Assembly (NCBI GenBank): GCA_028870315.1
Contig: JAGWPW010000163.1
Location: 1 to 38,770, forward strand
Length of the DNA stretch: 38,770 nt
DNA from: Sphingomonadales bacterium
Lineage (GTDB): Bacteria; Pseudomonadota; Alphaproteobacteria; Sphingomonadales; Sphingomonadaceae
Reading direction: 5' to 3'
Positions 19,380-29,304 of this stretch are shown here, one piece after another. The translations under genes and the position numbers were made by a program. Position 1 is the stretch's first letter, and each line of letters begins with the position of its first letter. The notes beneath the pieces are model-generated. The model worked only from the letters and a program-made list of their open reading frames with translations. It was not told where the DNA came from and made no database searches.

Positions 19380-19465
19380 CGGAAGCCCGCCTTGGCAGCC
19401 CCGCCCGCCGCTAGCAAGAGCGGCGACGAGAGAGATGTTGCGCGCAAAGCGCGAAGCGTAGGAAA

Positions 19466-19543
19466 TGGGGCGACCGATGGGGTTCGAACCCACGACCTCC
19501 GGTACCACAAACCGGCGCTCTAACCAGCTGAGCTACGATCGCC
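19466..19543 (-). tRNA. tRNA-His(GTG), with encoded G-1, C73 and CCA
   Basis: Minus strand GGCGATCGTAGCTCAGCTGGTTAGAGCGCCGGTTTGTGGTACCGGAGGTCGTGGGTTCGAACCCCATCGGTCGCCCCA folds as a cloverleaf by eye; anticodon GTG. Confidence 0.95.
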
Positions 19544-19612
19544 ACAATCAGGCGCGCGCGTTTCGCATAGCCATTGCGGCTTGGAAAGCGAAATGTCGCG
19601 CCGCGCGAGGGG

Positions 19613-19858
19613 TCACCCCTTCTTGAGCGTCAGACCGCCAAACCGCTTGTTGAACTGCGCGACGCGGCCACCCGAATCGAGCAGGCGCTGGCCGCCGCCG
19701 GTCCAGGCCGGGTGCGAGGTGGGGTCGATTTCGAGCGCGAGCGTGTCCCCTTCCTTGCCCCAGGTGGAGCGCGTCTCGAACACGGTGCCGTCGGTCATCT
19801 GCACCTTGATCATGTGATAATCGGGATGAATCTCGGATTTCATCTTGCGCACTTTCAT
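19613..19858 (-). CDS. rpmE: 50S ribosomal protein L31 (cysteine-free form)
   Basis: [47 protein letters not shown]. Confidence 0.95.
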   Translation of the reverse strand: MKVRKMKSEIHPDYHMIKVQMTDGTVFETRSTWGKEGDTLALEIDPTSHPAWTGGGQRLLDSGGRVAQFNKRFGGLTLKKG

Positions 19859-19970
19859 TGTGGCCGGTGCCGACCGGCCGCGAAAAGGAAGGCGCGCGCA
19901 TAGCCATGCGCCCGCGTTTTGTCCAGAGTGGGGTGGCCGGCACCCAAAATCCGGCTCTTCCGGCTGACTT

Positions 19971-20447
19971 TCAGGAAGCCGGCGGATCGGCCACCATGGC
20001 GGTGAATTGCGCTTCGCAGGCGATCTTTTCGCCCAGCATCGCCTTGCCCCAGAACTTGCAGACCTTCGCGCGCTTCTGGACGAAGCCGACCCTGAGATCG
20101 AGCAGGCATCCGGGTTCGACCGGGTTGCGGAACTTCGCGTCCTCGATCGCCATGAAATAGACGAGCTTGCCGGTTCCTGTCAGTTCGAGCGTCTCGATCG
20201 CCAGGATCGCGGCCGCCTGCGCCAGCGCCTCGATGATGAGCACGCCGGGCATGATCGGCCGCCCCGGGAAATGACCCTGGAAGAAGCCTTCGTTGAAGCT
20301 GACCGCCTTGATCGCGTGGATTTCCTCGCCGACGACAAGGTTTTCCACGCGATCGACAAGCAGCAGCGGATAGCGGTGCGGCAGCACCGCAAGCACCTCG
20401 CGGATATCGCGAGAGGTCGGGCTTGCGCTGCTGTCCGCGCCGCTCAT
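19971..20447 (-). CDS. fabZ: 3-hydroxyacyl-ACP dehydratase FabZ
   Basis: [13 protein letters not shown] and [21 protein letters not shown]. Confidence 0.96.
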   Translation of the reverse strand: MSGADSSASPTSRDIREVLAVLPHRYPLLLVDRVENLVVGEEIHAIKAVSFNEGFFQGHFPGRPIMPGVLIIEALAQAAAILAIETLELTGTGKLVYFMAIEDAKFRNPVEPGCLLDLRVGFVQKRAKVCKFWGKAMLGEKIACEAQFTAMVADPPAS

Positions 20448-20468
20448 CCCCCTGCCCCGGACCTTTGC

Positions 20469-21149
20469 TCAGCGCCCGCCGGCGGCGGTGCCGCGCGCCG
20501 CGCCCTGCTGGGCTTCCTGCGCGGCGCGCTGGTCGCGCACCTCGCGCGGTTCCCAGCCCGCGGGCGGGGTGATCGACACGCTGGGCAGCTCGGCGTTGAG
20601 TTCGGCGAGGACTTCGGGGGTGAGGTCGTAGTTCTGGCTGGTGACCTGGAGCACCGAATCCGACTTGAGCAGCAGCGACACGCCGTTGCGGGTCATCGCC
20701 GCCTGGGTCGCCGAACCGAGCTTGTCGCCGATCTGCTCCTGCACATAGGCTTCGGAAAGCTGCGCGGGCTCGAGCATGCGCTGCAATTCCTGCTGGCCGG
20801 CTTGCTGGATCTGCTCGATCGCCGCCTGCTCCTGCGCGAGATCGGCCTGCGAGGCATGTGCGGCTTCATCGCGCTTGAGCTTGTCGACCATCGGCTGGAG
20901 CTGGGCGATGATCTGCGCCTTGCGGGCGTTGGCCTGATCGACCACCGGCTTGAAGGCGGTCTGGCGCTGCTGCTCGGCGGTGCGATAGGCGGTGGAATTG
21001 CCGATCACTGCCGACATGTTGACCACCGCGATCGCGCTCTTCCCGCTGGCGGGTGCCGCGGGCGCCGCCGCATGCGCGGCGAGCGCCGAGGTGCTGCCGG
21101 CAAGAACCAGCGAGACGAAGGCCAGCTTGGTCAGAGATCTCTGTGTCAT
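20469..21149 (-). CDS. OmpH/Skp-family periplasmic chaperone
   Basis: Signal peptide, AIAVVNMSAVIGNSTAYRTAEQQ, coiled-coil-like middle; directly downstream of bamA. Confidence 0.88.
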   Translation of the reverse strand: MTQRSLTKLAFVSLVLAGSTSALAAHAAAPAAPASGKSAIAVVNMSAVIGNSTAYRTAEQQRQTAFKPVVDQANARKAQIIAQLQPMVDKLKRDEAAHASQADLAQEQAAIEQIQQAGQQELQRMLEPAQLSEAYVQEQIGDKLGSATQAAMTRNGVSLLLKSDSVLQVTSQNYDLTPEVLAELNAELPSVSITPPAGWEPREVRDQRAAQEAQQGAARGTAAGGR

Positions 21150-23866
21150 CAGAATTGGGTTCCTACGTTGAAAGTAAAGACCTTGGTATCGTCACCCAGT
21201 GCATGCAGCAGGGATTTGGCGATGTCGATTCGAAACGGGCCGAACGGCGAATTCCAGTTGAAGCCGACGCCGATGGCAATACGCGGCAGCGCGGTATCGC
21301 CATAGAAGAATTCCTGGAATGGCTGAACCGTGGTCTGGACCGGGAAGCTCGTCACGCTATCGCCTTCGACCGGCACGCCGAACGAGTTGAGGACTTGCTG
21401 GCCAGCCGAATTGACCTGATAATAGAGTGGTTTACCTGTCGCGGTATCGATGACCGGCTTGTTGACCGTCGATGTGATCTGCTGCGTCTGCGGATGCACC
21501 ACGCCCCACACCGCGCCGGCATCGAGGAAGATCGACGGCCGGATGCCGAGTTCCTTCGCCCCGGCGCCGAGCGGAATTTCGACCTCGGCGCGGCTGAGGT
21601 AGTAGTAGCGCCCGCCGATGGCATCGTCCTGCCAGGTGTATTTGTCGTTGTTGATGACGAAATTACCGGTGTTGTCGGTGACCGGCTGGCCGGCGGCATT
21701 GAGCAGATAGGGCTTGCGCACCACACGCGGGCCGACACCGCGAATGTCGAAGCCGCGGATCTGCGGTTCACCCAGGTAGAAGCGATCGGTCAGCAGGATA
21801 TTGTCGTCGCCGACGACATTGCGGCTCTTGAGCGGCTCGATCGCCCCGCCCTCGACCGACAGCGAATAGATGAAGCCATGCGGCAGCCGGATGTACTGCG
21901 ACCCGCTCAACCGCTCGCGGACATAGGCGACAGAGCCGCCGAAGCCGGCAACATCGGCGCCAGCCGAAAGCACCCGGCCCTTGCTGGGATGGGCACGATT
22001 GTCGACGTTGTCATAGACCAGCGAGGTGCCAATGATCGAGCTGACGCGCGAGCCCTGCGCTTCGCAAAGATAGCGGCCGGCAAGCAACGGATCGCACTGG
22101 TAGGCGTTGTTCGGCCCGTTATTGTCGTAGAACTGTCCGGGATTGAGGAAAACCTGGTCGTAATTCAGGGTATAACGATTCACCAATGACAAATATTCGG
22201 TGAGCGGCAGGCCAAGCCGCACCTGGAAACCGGTGGTGGACTGGCTATAGATCGAATTGTTGTTGGTGCTGCCATAGTTGAAATTGTTGTAATCGCGGCG
22301 ATAGAGGTCGATACCCAGCGCGACGTTGCGGTCGAACAGGTAAGGCTCGGTGAAGCCGAGGTCGATGCTCTTTGAATAGGCCGAGATGCTGCCCGAGAGG
22401 CCGAGCGTCTGCCCGCGGCCCTGGAAATTGCGCTGCTGGATCGAGGCCTGGAAAATCAGGCCCTCAAGGCTAGAATAACCGGCCGAAAGCTGGAGTTCGC
22501 CGGTCGGCTTCTCTTCGACATTGGCTTCGAGGATGACCCGGTCGCGCGCCTCGCCCGGCTTTTGGGCAACTTCGAATTTCTCCTGGAAATAGCCGAGCGA
22601 CTTGATGCGGTTGGTCGAGCGCTTGACCTGGAGCGAATTGAAGGCATCGCCCTCGGCCAGACGGAATTCGCGCCGGATGACCTTGTCCTCGGTCAGCGTA
22701 TTGCCGTTGATGTCGATCCTCTGGACATAGACCCGCGGCGCCTCGCCGATGTCGAAAGTGACCGCCATGGTCAGAGTCTTGGGGTCGCGCTGATAGTCGG
22801 GCCGGGTGTCGGCAAAGGCGTAGCCATAGGCGCCCGCGCCTTCGTTCAGCCGGTCGATCGTGTCCTCGACCAGCTTGGCATTGTACCAGTCGCCCTTCTT
22901 CATCGGCAGCGCCTTGGTCAGCGCGTCGCTGTCGAAGCCGCGCAGCTGGCTTTCCACCTTGACCGGGCCGAACTTGTAGCGCTTGCCCTCCTCGACGACG
23001 TAGGTGATGATGAAATCGCGCTTGTCCGGGGTCAGCTCGGCTTCGGCCGAGACGACGCGGAAATCGGCATAGCCGTTGGTCAGATAGAACTGGCGCAGCT
23101 TCTGCTGGTCGTAGGCCATGCGGTCGGGATCGTAGCTCGTCCCGCCGGTGAACAGGTGGAGCGGCCGCGCCTGATGCGTCAGCATCGCCGCATCGAGCTG
23201 CTTGGCGCTGAAATGGGTGTTGCCGATGATGTTGATCTGGCGAACCTTGGACTTTGGTCCTTCGCTGATCTCGAAGATGATATCGACCCGGTTCTGGTCG
23301 AGCATGACCATCTTGGGCTCGACGGTCGCGCCGAAGCGGCCCTGGCGCTTGTAGAGTTCGATGATCCGCGCAACGTCGGCGCGCACCTTGGAGCGCGTGA
23401 AGATTTGCCGCGGCGCCAGCTTGATCTCGGGCGTGATCTTGTCATCCTTGAGGTTCTTGTTGCCCTCCATGATGATGCGGTTGATCACCGGGTTTTCCTT
23501 GACGGTGATCGTGACGCGGCCGTTGTCGTTGCGCACCTGCGCGTCGGAGAAAAGCTCGGTCGCGTAGAGGTCCTTCAGCGCCTGGTCCGCCGCCGCCCCG
23601 CTGTAGGGCTGGCCGACGCGCAGCTTGACGAAGGACAGCACGGTATCGGGCTCGAGCCGCTGTGCGCCTTCGACGGCAAGGCTCTGAATGATCTGCTCTT
23701 GCGGCGCGGGCGCGGGGGTTGCGGCGGCCGGCGAAGCAGCGGGGGCTGTTGCGGCGGCGGGCGTCTGTACCGCCGGGGCCGGCGCGGCGCCGACCTGCGC
23801 GACAGCGATCGCCGGGAGCCCGGCAAGCACCGAGGTGGCGAGCAGCGCCGTGCTCCACCGCGTCAT
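21149..23866 (-). CDS. bamA: Outer membrane protein assembly factor BamA (start 23866 preferred; ORF open to 23932)
   Basis: POTRA repeats, PQIRGFDIRGVGPR, C-terminal GPFRIDIAKSLL...VFTFNVGTQF. Confidence 0.95.
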   Translation of the reverse strand: MTRWSTALLATSVLAGLPAIAVAQVGAAPAPAVQTPAAATAPAASPAAATPAPAPQEQIIQSLAVEGAQRLEPDTVLSFVKLRVGQPYSGAAADQALKDLYATELFSDAQVRNDNGRVTITVKENPVINRIIMEGNKNLKDDKITPEIKLAPRQIFTRSKVRADVARIIELYKRQGRFGATVEPKMVMLDQNRVDIIFEISEGPKSKVRQINIIGNTHFSAKQLDAAMLTHQARPLHLFTGGTSYDPDRMAYDQQKLRQFYLTNGYADFRVVSAEAELTPDKRDFIITYVVEEGKRYKFGPVKVESQLRGFDSDALTKALPMKKGDWYNAKLVEDTIDRLNEGAGAYGYAFADTRPDYQRDPKTLTMAVTFDIGEAPRVYVQRIDINGNTLTEDKVIRREFRLAEGDAFNSLQVKRSTNRIKSLGYFQEKFEVAQKPGEARDRVILEANVEEKPTGELQLSAGYSSLEGLIFQASIQQRNFQGRGQTLGLSGSISAYSKSIDLGFTEPYLFDRNVALGIDLYRRDYNNFNYGSTNNNSIYSQSTTGFQVRLGLPLTEYLSLVNRYTLNYDQVFLNPGQFYDNNGPNNAYQCDPLLAGRYLCEAQGSRVSSIIGTSLVYDNVDNRAHPSKGRVLSAGADVAGFGGSVAYVRERLSGSQYIRLPHGFIYSLSVEGGAIEPLKSRNVVGDDNILLTDRFYLGEPQIRGFDIRGVGPRVVRKPYLLNAAGQPVTDNTGNFVINNDKYTWQDDAIGGRYYYLSRAEVEIPLGAGAKELGIRPSIFLDAGAVWGVVHPQTQQITSTVNKPVIDTATGKPLYYQVNSAGQQVLNSFGVPVEGDSVTSFPVQTTVQPFQEFFYGDTALPRIAIGVGFNWNSPFGPFRIDIAKSLLHALGDDTKVFTFNVGTQF

Positions 23867-24105
23867 TCGGGCCGCGCCCGAGCCCTGACCCATATCCCGT
23901 CCAATCCTCGACACGCCAGTCCCTTCACTCATGGCCCGCGAGGACCACTTCCCCCCGTGTGCGGTACCGGGTATCCGCCGGGCGGGAGGCGTTTGCCCTC
24001 CGTTTCGGCGAACGTCGCCCTCTGCCCTAAGCGGCCGCGACGATCAAGGCGTGATCCCGGGCTTTCCCGCAAGCGGTGCGGCAGGCGCGACCCTTTTCGC
24101 CCGCC

Positions 24106-25221
24106 TCACCCGAAGAGTTTGAGCGAGGCGAGGTCGTTGGCTGTCACGAACAGCATGAGACACAGGACCAGCGCCAGGCCGGTGCGGAACGCCCATTCCT
24201 GGCCGCGAAGGCCGACCGGTCTGCCGCGCAGCGCTTCGGCCGCGTAAAACGCCAGATGTCCTCCATCGAGGGTCGGGATTGGCAGCAGGTTGATGAATGC
24301 CAAATTCATTGAGATGAAGGCGACGAAATAGACGAAATCGGCCCAGCCGAGCGCCAGCTGCTCACCCGAAACCTGCGCGATGCGCACCGGGCCGCCGAGT
24401 TCCCTGACCGAGCGGCGACCTTCGATGATCTGGTCGATGCCGATCACCATCAGCCGCAGAATGGCGATCTGGTCGCCCACCGCCAGCCGCGCGGCCTGCC
24501 ATGGCCCGGCACGCAGGATCTGCGGCGGCCCGGCGGCGATACCGATCTGTCCGACCTCGGTGACATGGCCAAAGGCATCGCGGCGCGTGCTGGTCGCGAT
24601 CGGCACCACGACCGAGAAGCGCGTCGGGCCGCGCGCGGCGGTGATCTGCAAGCGGTCACCGGGAAAGGGCCACACCTTCTCGCGGATCTGGTCGAAACTG
24701 GTGATCGGCGCGCCGTCGATCGCCACAATGCGATCGCCGATGCGCAGCCCCGCTGCCCGCGCCGGCGAGGGATCGGCAAAGCCGGCGATCACCGGTGCGG
24801 GGGTGATGCGGCCATAGGCAAGATTGAAGGCGAAGAAGATGGCAAAGGCAACGAGCAGATTGGTGACCGGGCCGGCAAGCACGATCAGCGTGCGCTGCCA
24901 CAACGGCTTGAACCAGAAGATGCCCTCGCGCTCCCCGGCGCTCAGCGCGGCGATCTCGGCGGCGGGCAAGCCCGCGGCGTTGGCGTCGCCCTCGAACTGG
25001 ACATAGCCGCCGAGCGGCAACACCGCGATCTTCCAGCGGGTGCCGCGGCGATCGGTCCAGCCGAGCAGCTCATGCCCGAAGCCGATCGAAAACGCGCGCG
25101 CGCGCACCCCGAAGCACCGCCCGACAAGGTAATGGCCAAGCTCGTGCAGCACGATCAATGGCCCCAGCAGCAGCAGAAAGGCGAGAACGGTGACGATCAA
25201 CGATGGCGGATGCATCGTCAC
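24106..25221 (-). CDS. rseP: RIP metalloprotease RseP
   Basis: VLHELGHYLVGR (HExxH), PDZ region, NLLPIPTLDGGH. Confidence 0.95.
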   Translation of the reverse strand: MTMHPPSLIVTVLAFLLLLGPLIVLHELGHYLVGRCFGVRARAFSIGFGHELLGWTDRRGTRWKIAVLPLGGYVQFEGDANAAGLPAAEIAALSAGEREGIFWFKPLWQRTLIVLAGPVTNLLVAFAIFFAFNLAYGRITPAPVIAGFADPSPARAAGLRIGDRIVAIDGAPITSFDQIREKVWPFPGDRLQITAARGPTRFSVVVPIATSTRRDAFGHVTEVGQIGIAAGPPQILRAGPWQAARLAVGDQIAILRLMVIGIDQIIEGRRSVRELGGPVRIAQVSGEQLALGWADFVYFVAFISMNLAFINLLPIPTLDGGHLAFYAAEALRGRPVGLRGQEWAFRTGLALVLCLMLFVTANDLASLKLFG

Positions 25222-26369
25222 GCCGGCTCCAGCAGCGCATCGGCATGGCGGCGCGCACCCTCGTCCACCGCCATGACCTCGTCTAGCGAGCCGGGCGCGG
25301 GCGGCGCATAGGCACAGAGCACATCCTCGACCATCGTCGCGATGCGGGTGAAGCCGATCCGGCCGGCGAGAAAGGCGGCGACCGCGACTTCATTGGCAGC
25401 GTTCAGCACCCCGGGAACAGCGCCGCCGGCCTCGGCCGCCTGACGCGCGAGGCGGGTTGCGGGAAAGCGCGCCTCGTCGGGCGCGCGGAAAGTGAGTTCT
25501 CCGATCGCGGCAAGATCGAGCGGTGCGCAGGGCGTATCCATCCGCGCCGGCCAGGCCAGCGCCGAGGCGATCGGCACACGCATGTCCGAAGGACCAAGCT
25601 GCGCGAGCGTTGAGCCGTCGCGGAATTCGACCATCGAATGCACCACCGATTGCGGGTGGACGATGATCCGCAGCCGATCGAGCCCGACCGGGAACAGGTG
25701 AAAGGCTTCGATCAGTTCGAGCCCCTTGTTCATCATCGTCGCCGAATCGACGCTGATCTTCGCGCCCATGTCCCAATTGGGATGCCTGACCGCCTCGGCA
25801 GGGGTTGCCGCGGCCAGCGCCGCTGTCGGCCAGTCGCGGAACGGGCCGCCGCTGGCGGTGAGCGTGATCCACCGCACATCGGCCGGACGGTTGCCGGCAA
25901 GACACTGGAAAATCGCGTTATGTTCCGAATCTACCGGCAGCAGAGTGGCGCCGTGGCGGGCGACCGCGGCGGTCATCACCTCGCCCGCCGAAACCAGCGC
26001 CTCCTTGTTGGCAAGCGCGACGGTCTGGCCCTGCTCGATCGCCGCCATGGTCGGCGCCAGCCCCGCGCAGCCGACGATGCCGGCGATGGTCAGCGCCGCC
26101 GGGCGCGCCGCCGCCTCGATCAGCGCCGCCCCGCCGCCCGCGACCGCGATCGGCAGGCCGGCCAGCGCCTCGCGCAGCGCGCCGAGCCGCGTTTCATCGC
26201 CGATCACCGCGATTTCGGGCCGGAACTCGCGCGCCAGCGCGGCGAGCTCCTCGACCCGGCTCTGCGCGGTGAGCGCGACGATCCGCCACTGGTCGCGATC
26301 GCGCCGGATGAGGTCGAGCGTCGAAGCGCCGATCGAGCCGGTCGCGCCGAGAACCGAGATCCTCCGCAT
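25218..26369 (-). CDS. dxr: 1-deoxy-D-xylulose-5-phosphate reductoisomerase
   Basis: VLGATGSIGASTLDLI, LPVDSEHNAIFQCL, KISVDSATMMNKGLE. Confidence 0.96.
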   Translation of the reverse strand: MRRISVLGATGSIGASTLDLIRRDRDQWRIVALTAQSRVEELAALAREFRPEIAVIGDETRLGALREALAGLPIAVAGGGAALIEAAARPAALTIAGIVGCAGLAPTMAAIEQGQTVALANKEALVSAGEVMTAAVARHGATLLPVDSEHNAIFQCLAGNRPADVRWITLTASGGPFRDWPTAALAAATPAEAVRHPNWDMGAKISVDSATMMNKGLELIEAFHLFPVGLDRLRIIVHPQSVVHSMVEFRDGSTLAQLGPSDMRVPIASALAWPARMDTPCAPLDLAAIGELTFRAPDEARFPATRLARQAAEAGGAVPGVLNAANEVAVAAFLAGRIGFTRIATMVEDVLCAYAPPAPGSLDEVMAVDEGARRHADALLEPA

Positions 26370-27187
26370 CACAGGCTCCCGTGCGAGCGCAGGAAGATCT
26401 GCCACATGCCGCCAAGCGCCGAAAGCAGCCCGTGCGAACCCGGCCCTGCCGAAGGGACATCCACCAAATCCGCAACTCCCCTGGCAAAAAGTACCGCGAC
26501 AAGGCCGTCAGCCCGGTCGAACAGCCCGCCGTGTCCGGGCAGCCATGCGCCCGAATCCTTGACCCCGGCGCGGCGTTTCATCCAGCTTTCGAAGAAGTCG
26601 CCCGTCTGCGCGATCACCGCGACGAACACGCCGACCAGCGCGGCCTGTTCGAGATGCGCATACCACGCCGCACGCGCGAAGCCATCGACCTCCCACGGCC
26701 AGTTGCCGAAGCTGCGGCCGAAATCGAGCGTCACCAGCACCGCGAGCAACAGCCATACCGCCACCACCGCCCCGCCCAGCCCGGCCCAGGTCTTCGACGG
26801 GCTGATGCGCGGCGCGATCTTCGGCCCGCCGATCGCCCGGCCGGCGAAATAGGCGCCGACATCGACCGCGATCACCCCCAGCACCACCCCCGCCGCACCA
26901 TGCCAGCCATGCGCGCGCAGCCCGACCAGCGTCGAGGCGGCAAAGCCGATATAGACAACCCCGGCGATCAGCCACAGCCCGCGCGGCCAGCCGCCCGGCG
27001 CTAAGTCCGCGACCAGCCGCCGCCACTCATGCAAAATCCCGAGCGCGACCAGCGCGACGAAAACCGCGAAGATCGCGCCCCCCGCCGCCAGCGCCAGCCC
27101 CGCGACCAGCACCATGACCGCCGCGCTCGCGCTGCGCCGGGCGAGATCGGACGGGCGCTGCCGCGCAAGGCCGTCAACGTCCGCCAA
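26369..27187 (-). CDS. cdsA: Phosphatidate cytidylyltransferase (TTG start at about 27187 inferred; start uncertain)
   Basis: KRRAGVKDSGAWLPGHGGLFDRADG CDP-DAG synthase signature; order uppS-cdsA-dxr. Confidence 0.88.
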   Translation of the reverse strand: MADVDGLARQRPSDLARRSASAAVMVLVAGLALAAGGAIFAVFVALVALGILHEWRRLVADLAPGGWPRGLWLIAGVVYIGFAASTLVGLRAHGWHGAAGVVLGVIAVDVGAYFAGRAIGGPKIAPRISPSKTWAGLGGAVVAVWLLLAVLVTLDFGRSFGNWPWEVDGFARAAWYAHLEQAALVGVFVAVIAQTGDFFESWMKRRAGVKDSGAWLPGHGGLFDRADGLVAVLFARGVADLVDVPSAGPGSHGLLSALGGMWQIFLRSHGSL

Positions 27188-27914
27188 ATCGCCGTTCCCG
27201 CTTGCCGAAGGCGGCGAGCGCCGCTTCGAGATGCTCCGGAGTAAAATCGGGCCAGTGAACCTCGGTGAACCACATTTCGGCATAGGCCGCCTGCCACAGC
27301 AGGAAATTGGACAGGCGCATCTCGCCCGAGGTGCGGATGATGAGATCGAGCGGCGGCAGCTCGGCCGTATCGAGTTCGGCGGTGATCGTCGCGGGCGTGA
27401 CCACGCCTTTCGCCGCCGCCTTGCCGGCGGCGCGGGCGATCTCGTCCTGCGAGCCGTAATTGAGCGCGATCACCAGGGTGACGCCGGTGCCGCCCGCGGT
27501 CCGCGCCAGCGCATGATCGATCAGCGCGACGACATCTGGAGCGAAGGCGCGGTAATCGCCGATGATCCGCAAACGCACGTTGTTCGCGCAGAATTCATCG
27601 AGATCGCTCAGGATGAAGCGCTTGAGCAGGCCCATCAGCGCGGCGATCTCATCCTCGGGCCGGCGCCAGTTCTCGGTCGAGAAGGCATAGAGCGTCAGCG
27701 CGTCGAGCCCCATGTCGCGCGCCGCGCGCACCACGCGGCGCACCGCCTCGACCCCGCGCTGGTGGCCGACCATGCGCGGCAGCATCCGCGCCCGCGCCCA
27801 GCGGCCGTTGCCGTCCATGATGATCGCGACATGGCGCGCGCCATGGCCGCCCGCCGGCCCGGCCGCGGAATTCGCGGAAGCAGGAAGGCAGTCGGTGGCG
27901 GCTTTCGCGCTCAC
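27174..27914 (-). CDS. uppS: Isoprenyl (undecaprenyl) diphosphate synthase
   Basis: [46 protein letters not shown]. Confidence 0.96.
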   Translation of the reverse strand: MSAKAATDCLPASANSAAGPAGGHGARHVAIIMDGNGRWARARMLPRMVGHQRGVEAVRRVVRAARDMGLDALTLYAFSTENWRRPEDEIAALMGLLKRFILSDLDEFCANNVRLRIIGDYRAFAPDVVALIDHALARTAGGTGVTLVIALNYGSQDEIARAAGKAAAKGVVTPATITAELDTAELPPLDLIIRTSGEMRLSNFLLWQAAYAEMWFTEVHWPDFTPEHLEAALAAFGKRERRFGGR

Positions 27915-28474
27915 TTGCCGAGGATTTCCTTTTCCTTGGCCGCGGCCGCCTCGTCCGCCGCCTTGATCATCTCGTCGGTCAGCTTCTGGACCTCGGCCTC
28001 ATGCCGCTTGCGCTCGTCCTCGGAGATCAGCTTCTTGCCCTCGTCGGCTTTCAGCGCCTCCATGCCGTCGCGGCGGACATTGCGGATGGCGATGCGCGCA
28101 TTCTCCGAATATTTGCCGGCAAGTTTCGCCAGTTCCTTGCGCCGTTCCTCGGTGAGATCGGGGATCGGCAGGCGCAGCGTGTTGCCGTCGCCGATCGGGT
28201 TCAGGCCCAGCCCCGCCGAACGGATCGCCTTTTCGACCGGGCCGATGTTCGAGCGGTCCCAGACCTGCACCGAGAGCATCCGCGGTTCGGGCGCGGAAAC
28301 CGTCGCCACCTGATTGAGCGGGGTATGCGCGCCATAGACCTCGACCGTCACCGGATCGAGCAACGCGATGTTGGCGCGGCCGGTACGCAGCCCGCCAAGA
28401 TCGTGGCGCAGCGCGTCCACCGCGCCCTTCATGCGGCGTTCGAGATCGCCCTTGTCGAATTTGGCGGCAGCCAT
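27911..28474 (-). CDS. frr: Ribosome recycling factor
   Basis: [20 protein letters not shown]...[12 protein letters not shown] overlap with uppS. Confidence 0.97.
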   Translation of the reverse strand: MAAAKFDKGDLERRMKGAVDALRHDLGGLRTGRANIALLDPVTVEVYGAHTPLNQVATVSAPEPRMLSVQVWDRSNIGPVEKAIRSAGLGLNPIGDGNTLRLPIPDLTEERRKELAKLAGKYSENARIAIRNVRRDGMEALKADEGKKLISEDERKRHEAEVQKLTDEMIKAADEAAAAKEKEILGK

Positions 28475-28477
28475 CCC

Positions 28478-29200
28478 TCACCCTTCCTTTTGCACAATCG
28501 TGCGCGTGCCCGAACCGGCGAGCACCCGGGCGAGATTGCCCTTCTCGCGGATCGAGAACACCACGATCGGAATGCTGTTGTCGCGGCACAGCGCCACCGC
28601 CGAGGCATCCATCACCTGGAGATTATCGGCCAGCACGGTGTCATAGTCTATGGTGTCGTAACGCACCGCCTCGGGATGGCGCTTGGGATCGAGATCATAG
28701 ACGCCATCGACGCTGGTGCCCTTGAACAGCGCATCGCACTTCATTTCGGCCGCGCGCAGTGCCGCGCCGCTGTCGGTGGTGAAATAGGGGCTGCCGACGC
28801 CCGCGGCGAAGATGACGATGCGCCCCTTTTCGAGATGGCGTTCGGCGCGGCGGCGGATCACCGGCTCGCACACCGTATCCATCTGCACCGCCGACTGCAC
28901 GCGGGTGTGGACGCCCAACTGTTCGAGTGCGCTCTGCATGGCGAGCGCGTTCATCACGGTCGCCAGCATGCCCATGTAATCGGCCTGGGCACGGTCCATG
29001 CCCCTCGCCGCGCCGGCCATGCCGCGGAAGATGTTGCCGCCGCCGATCACCAGGCAGATTTCGAGCCCCGTGTCGCGCGCATCGCGGATTTCGCGCGCCA
29101 TTTCGGCGACGAAAGCGGGATCGATACCGAAAGCCTGGTTCCCCATCAGCACTTCGCCCGAAAGCTTGAGCAGAATCCGCTTGAGCTGGGGAAGCGCCAT
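28478..29200 (-). CDS. pyrH: UMP kinase
   Basis: [40 protein letters not shown]-like region ([17 protein letters not shown]). Confidence 0.96.
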   Translation of the reverse strand: MALPQLKRILLKLSGEVLMGNQAFGIDPAFVAEMAREIRDARDTGLEICLVIGGGNIFRGMAGAARGMDRAQADYMGMLATVMNALAMQSALEQLGVHTRVQSAVQMDTVCEPVIRRRAERHLEKGRIVIFAAGVGSPYFTTDSGAALRAAEMKCDALFKGTSVDGVYDLDPKRHPEAVRYDTIDYDTVLADNLQVMDASAVALCRDNSIPIVVFSIREKGNLARVLAGSGTRTIVQKEG

Positions 29201-29265
29201 GATTTTCGTTACATCCGCTGAGCCGGCGCCCTTATAGCCGCCACCGGGCCGCTGCCAAGGGCAAG

Positions 29266-29296
29266 CCCGGCCGCGTCCACAAGCGGCGCGGCCGGG
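29266..29296 (-). terminator. Strong hairpin after tsf (CCCGGCCGCG/CGCGGCCGGG, 11-nt loop); no clear U-tract
   Basis: 10-bp perfect inverted repeat just downstream of the tsf stop. Confidence 0.5.
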
Positions 29297-29304
29297 AAGT
29301 GAGG

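Noticed and set aside
19613-19858. Cysteine-free L31 as a zinc-starvation paralog
   Set aside because: The sequence matches the ordinary alphaproteobacterial L31 pattern; lack of CxxC alone is not evidence of a stress paralog.
22562-24247. 561-aa plus-strand ORF opposite bamA
   Set aside because: Antisense artefact of a GC-rich gene.
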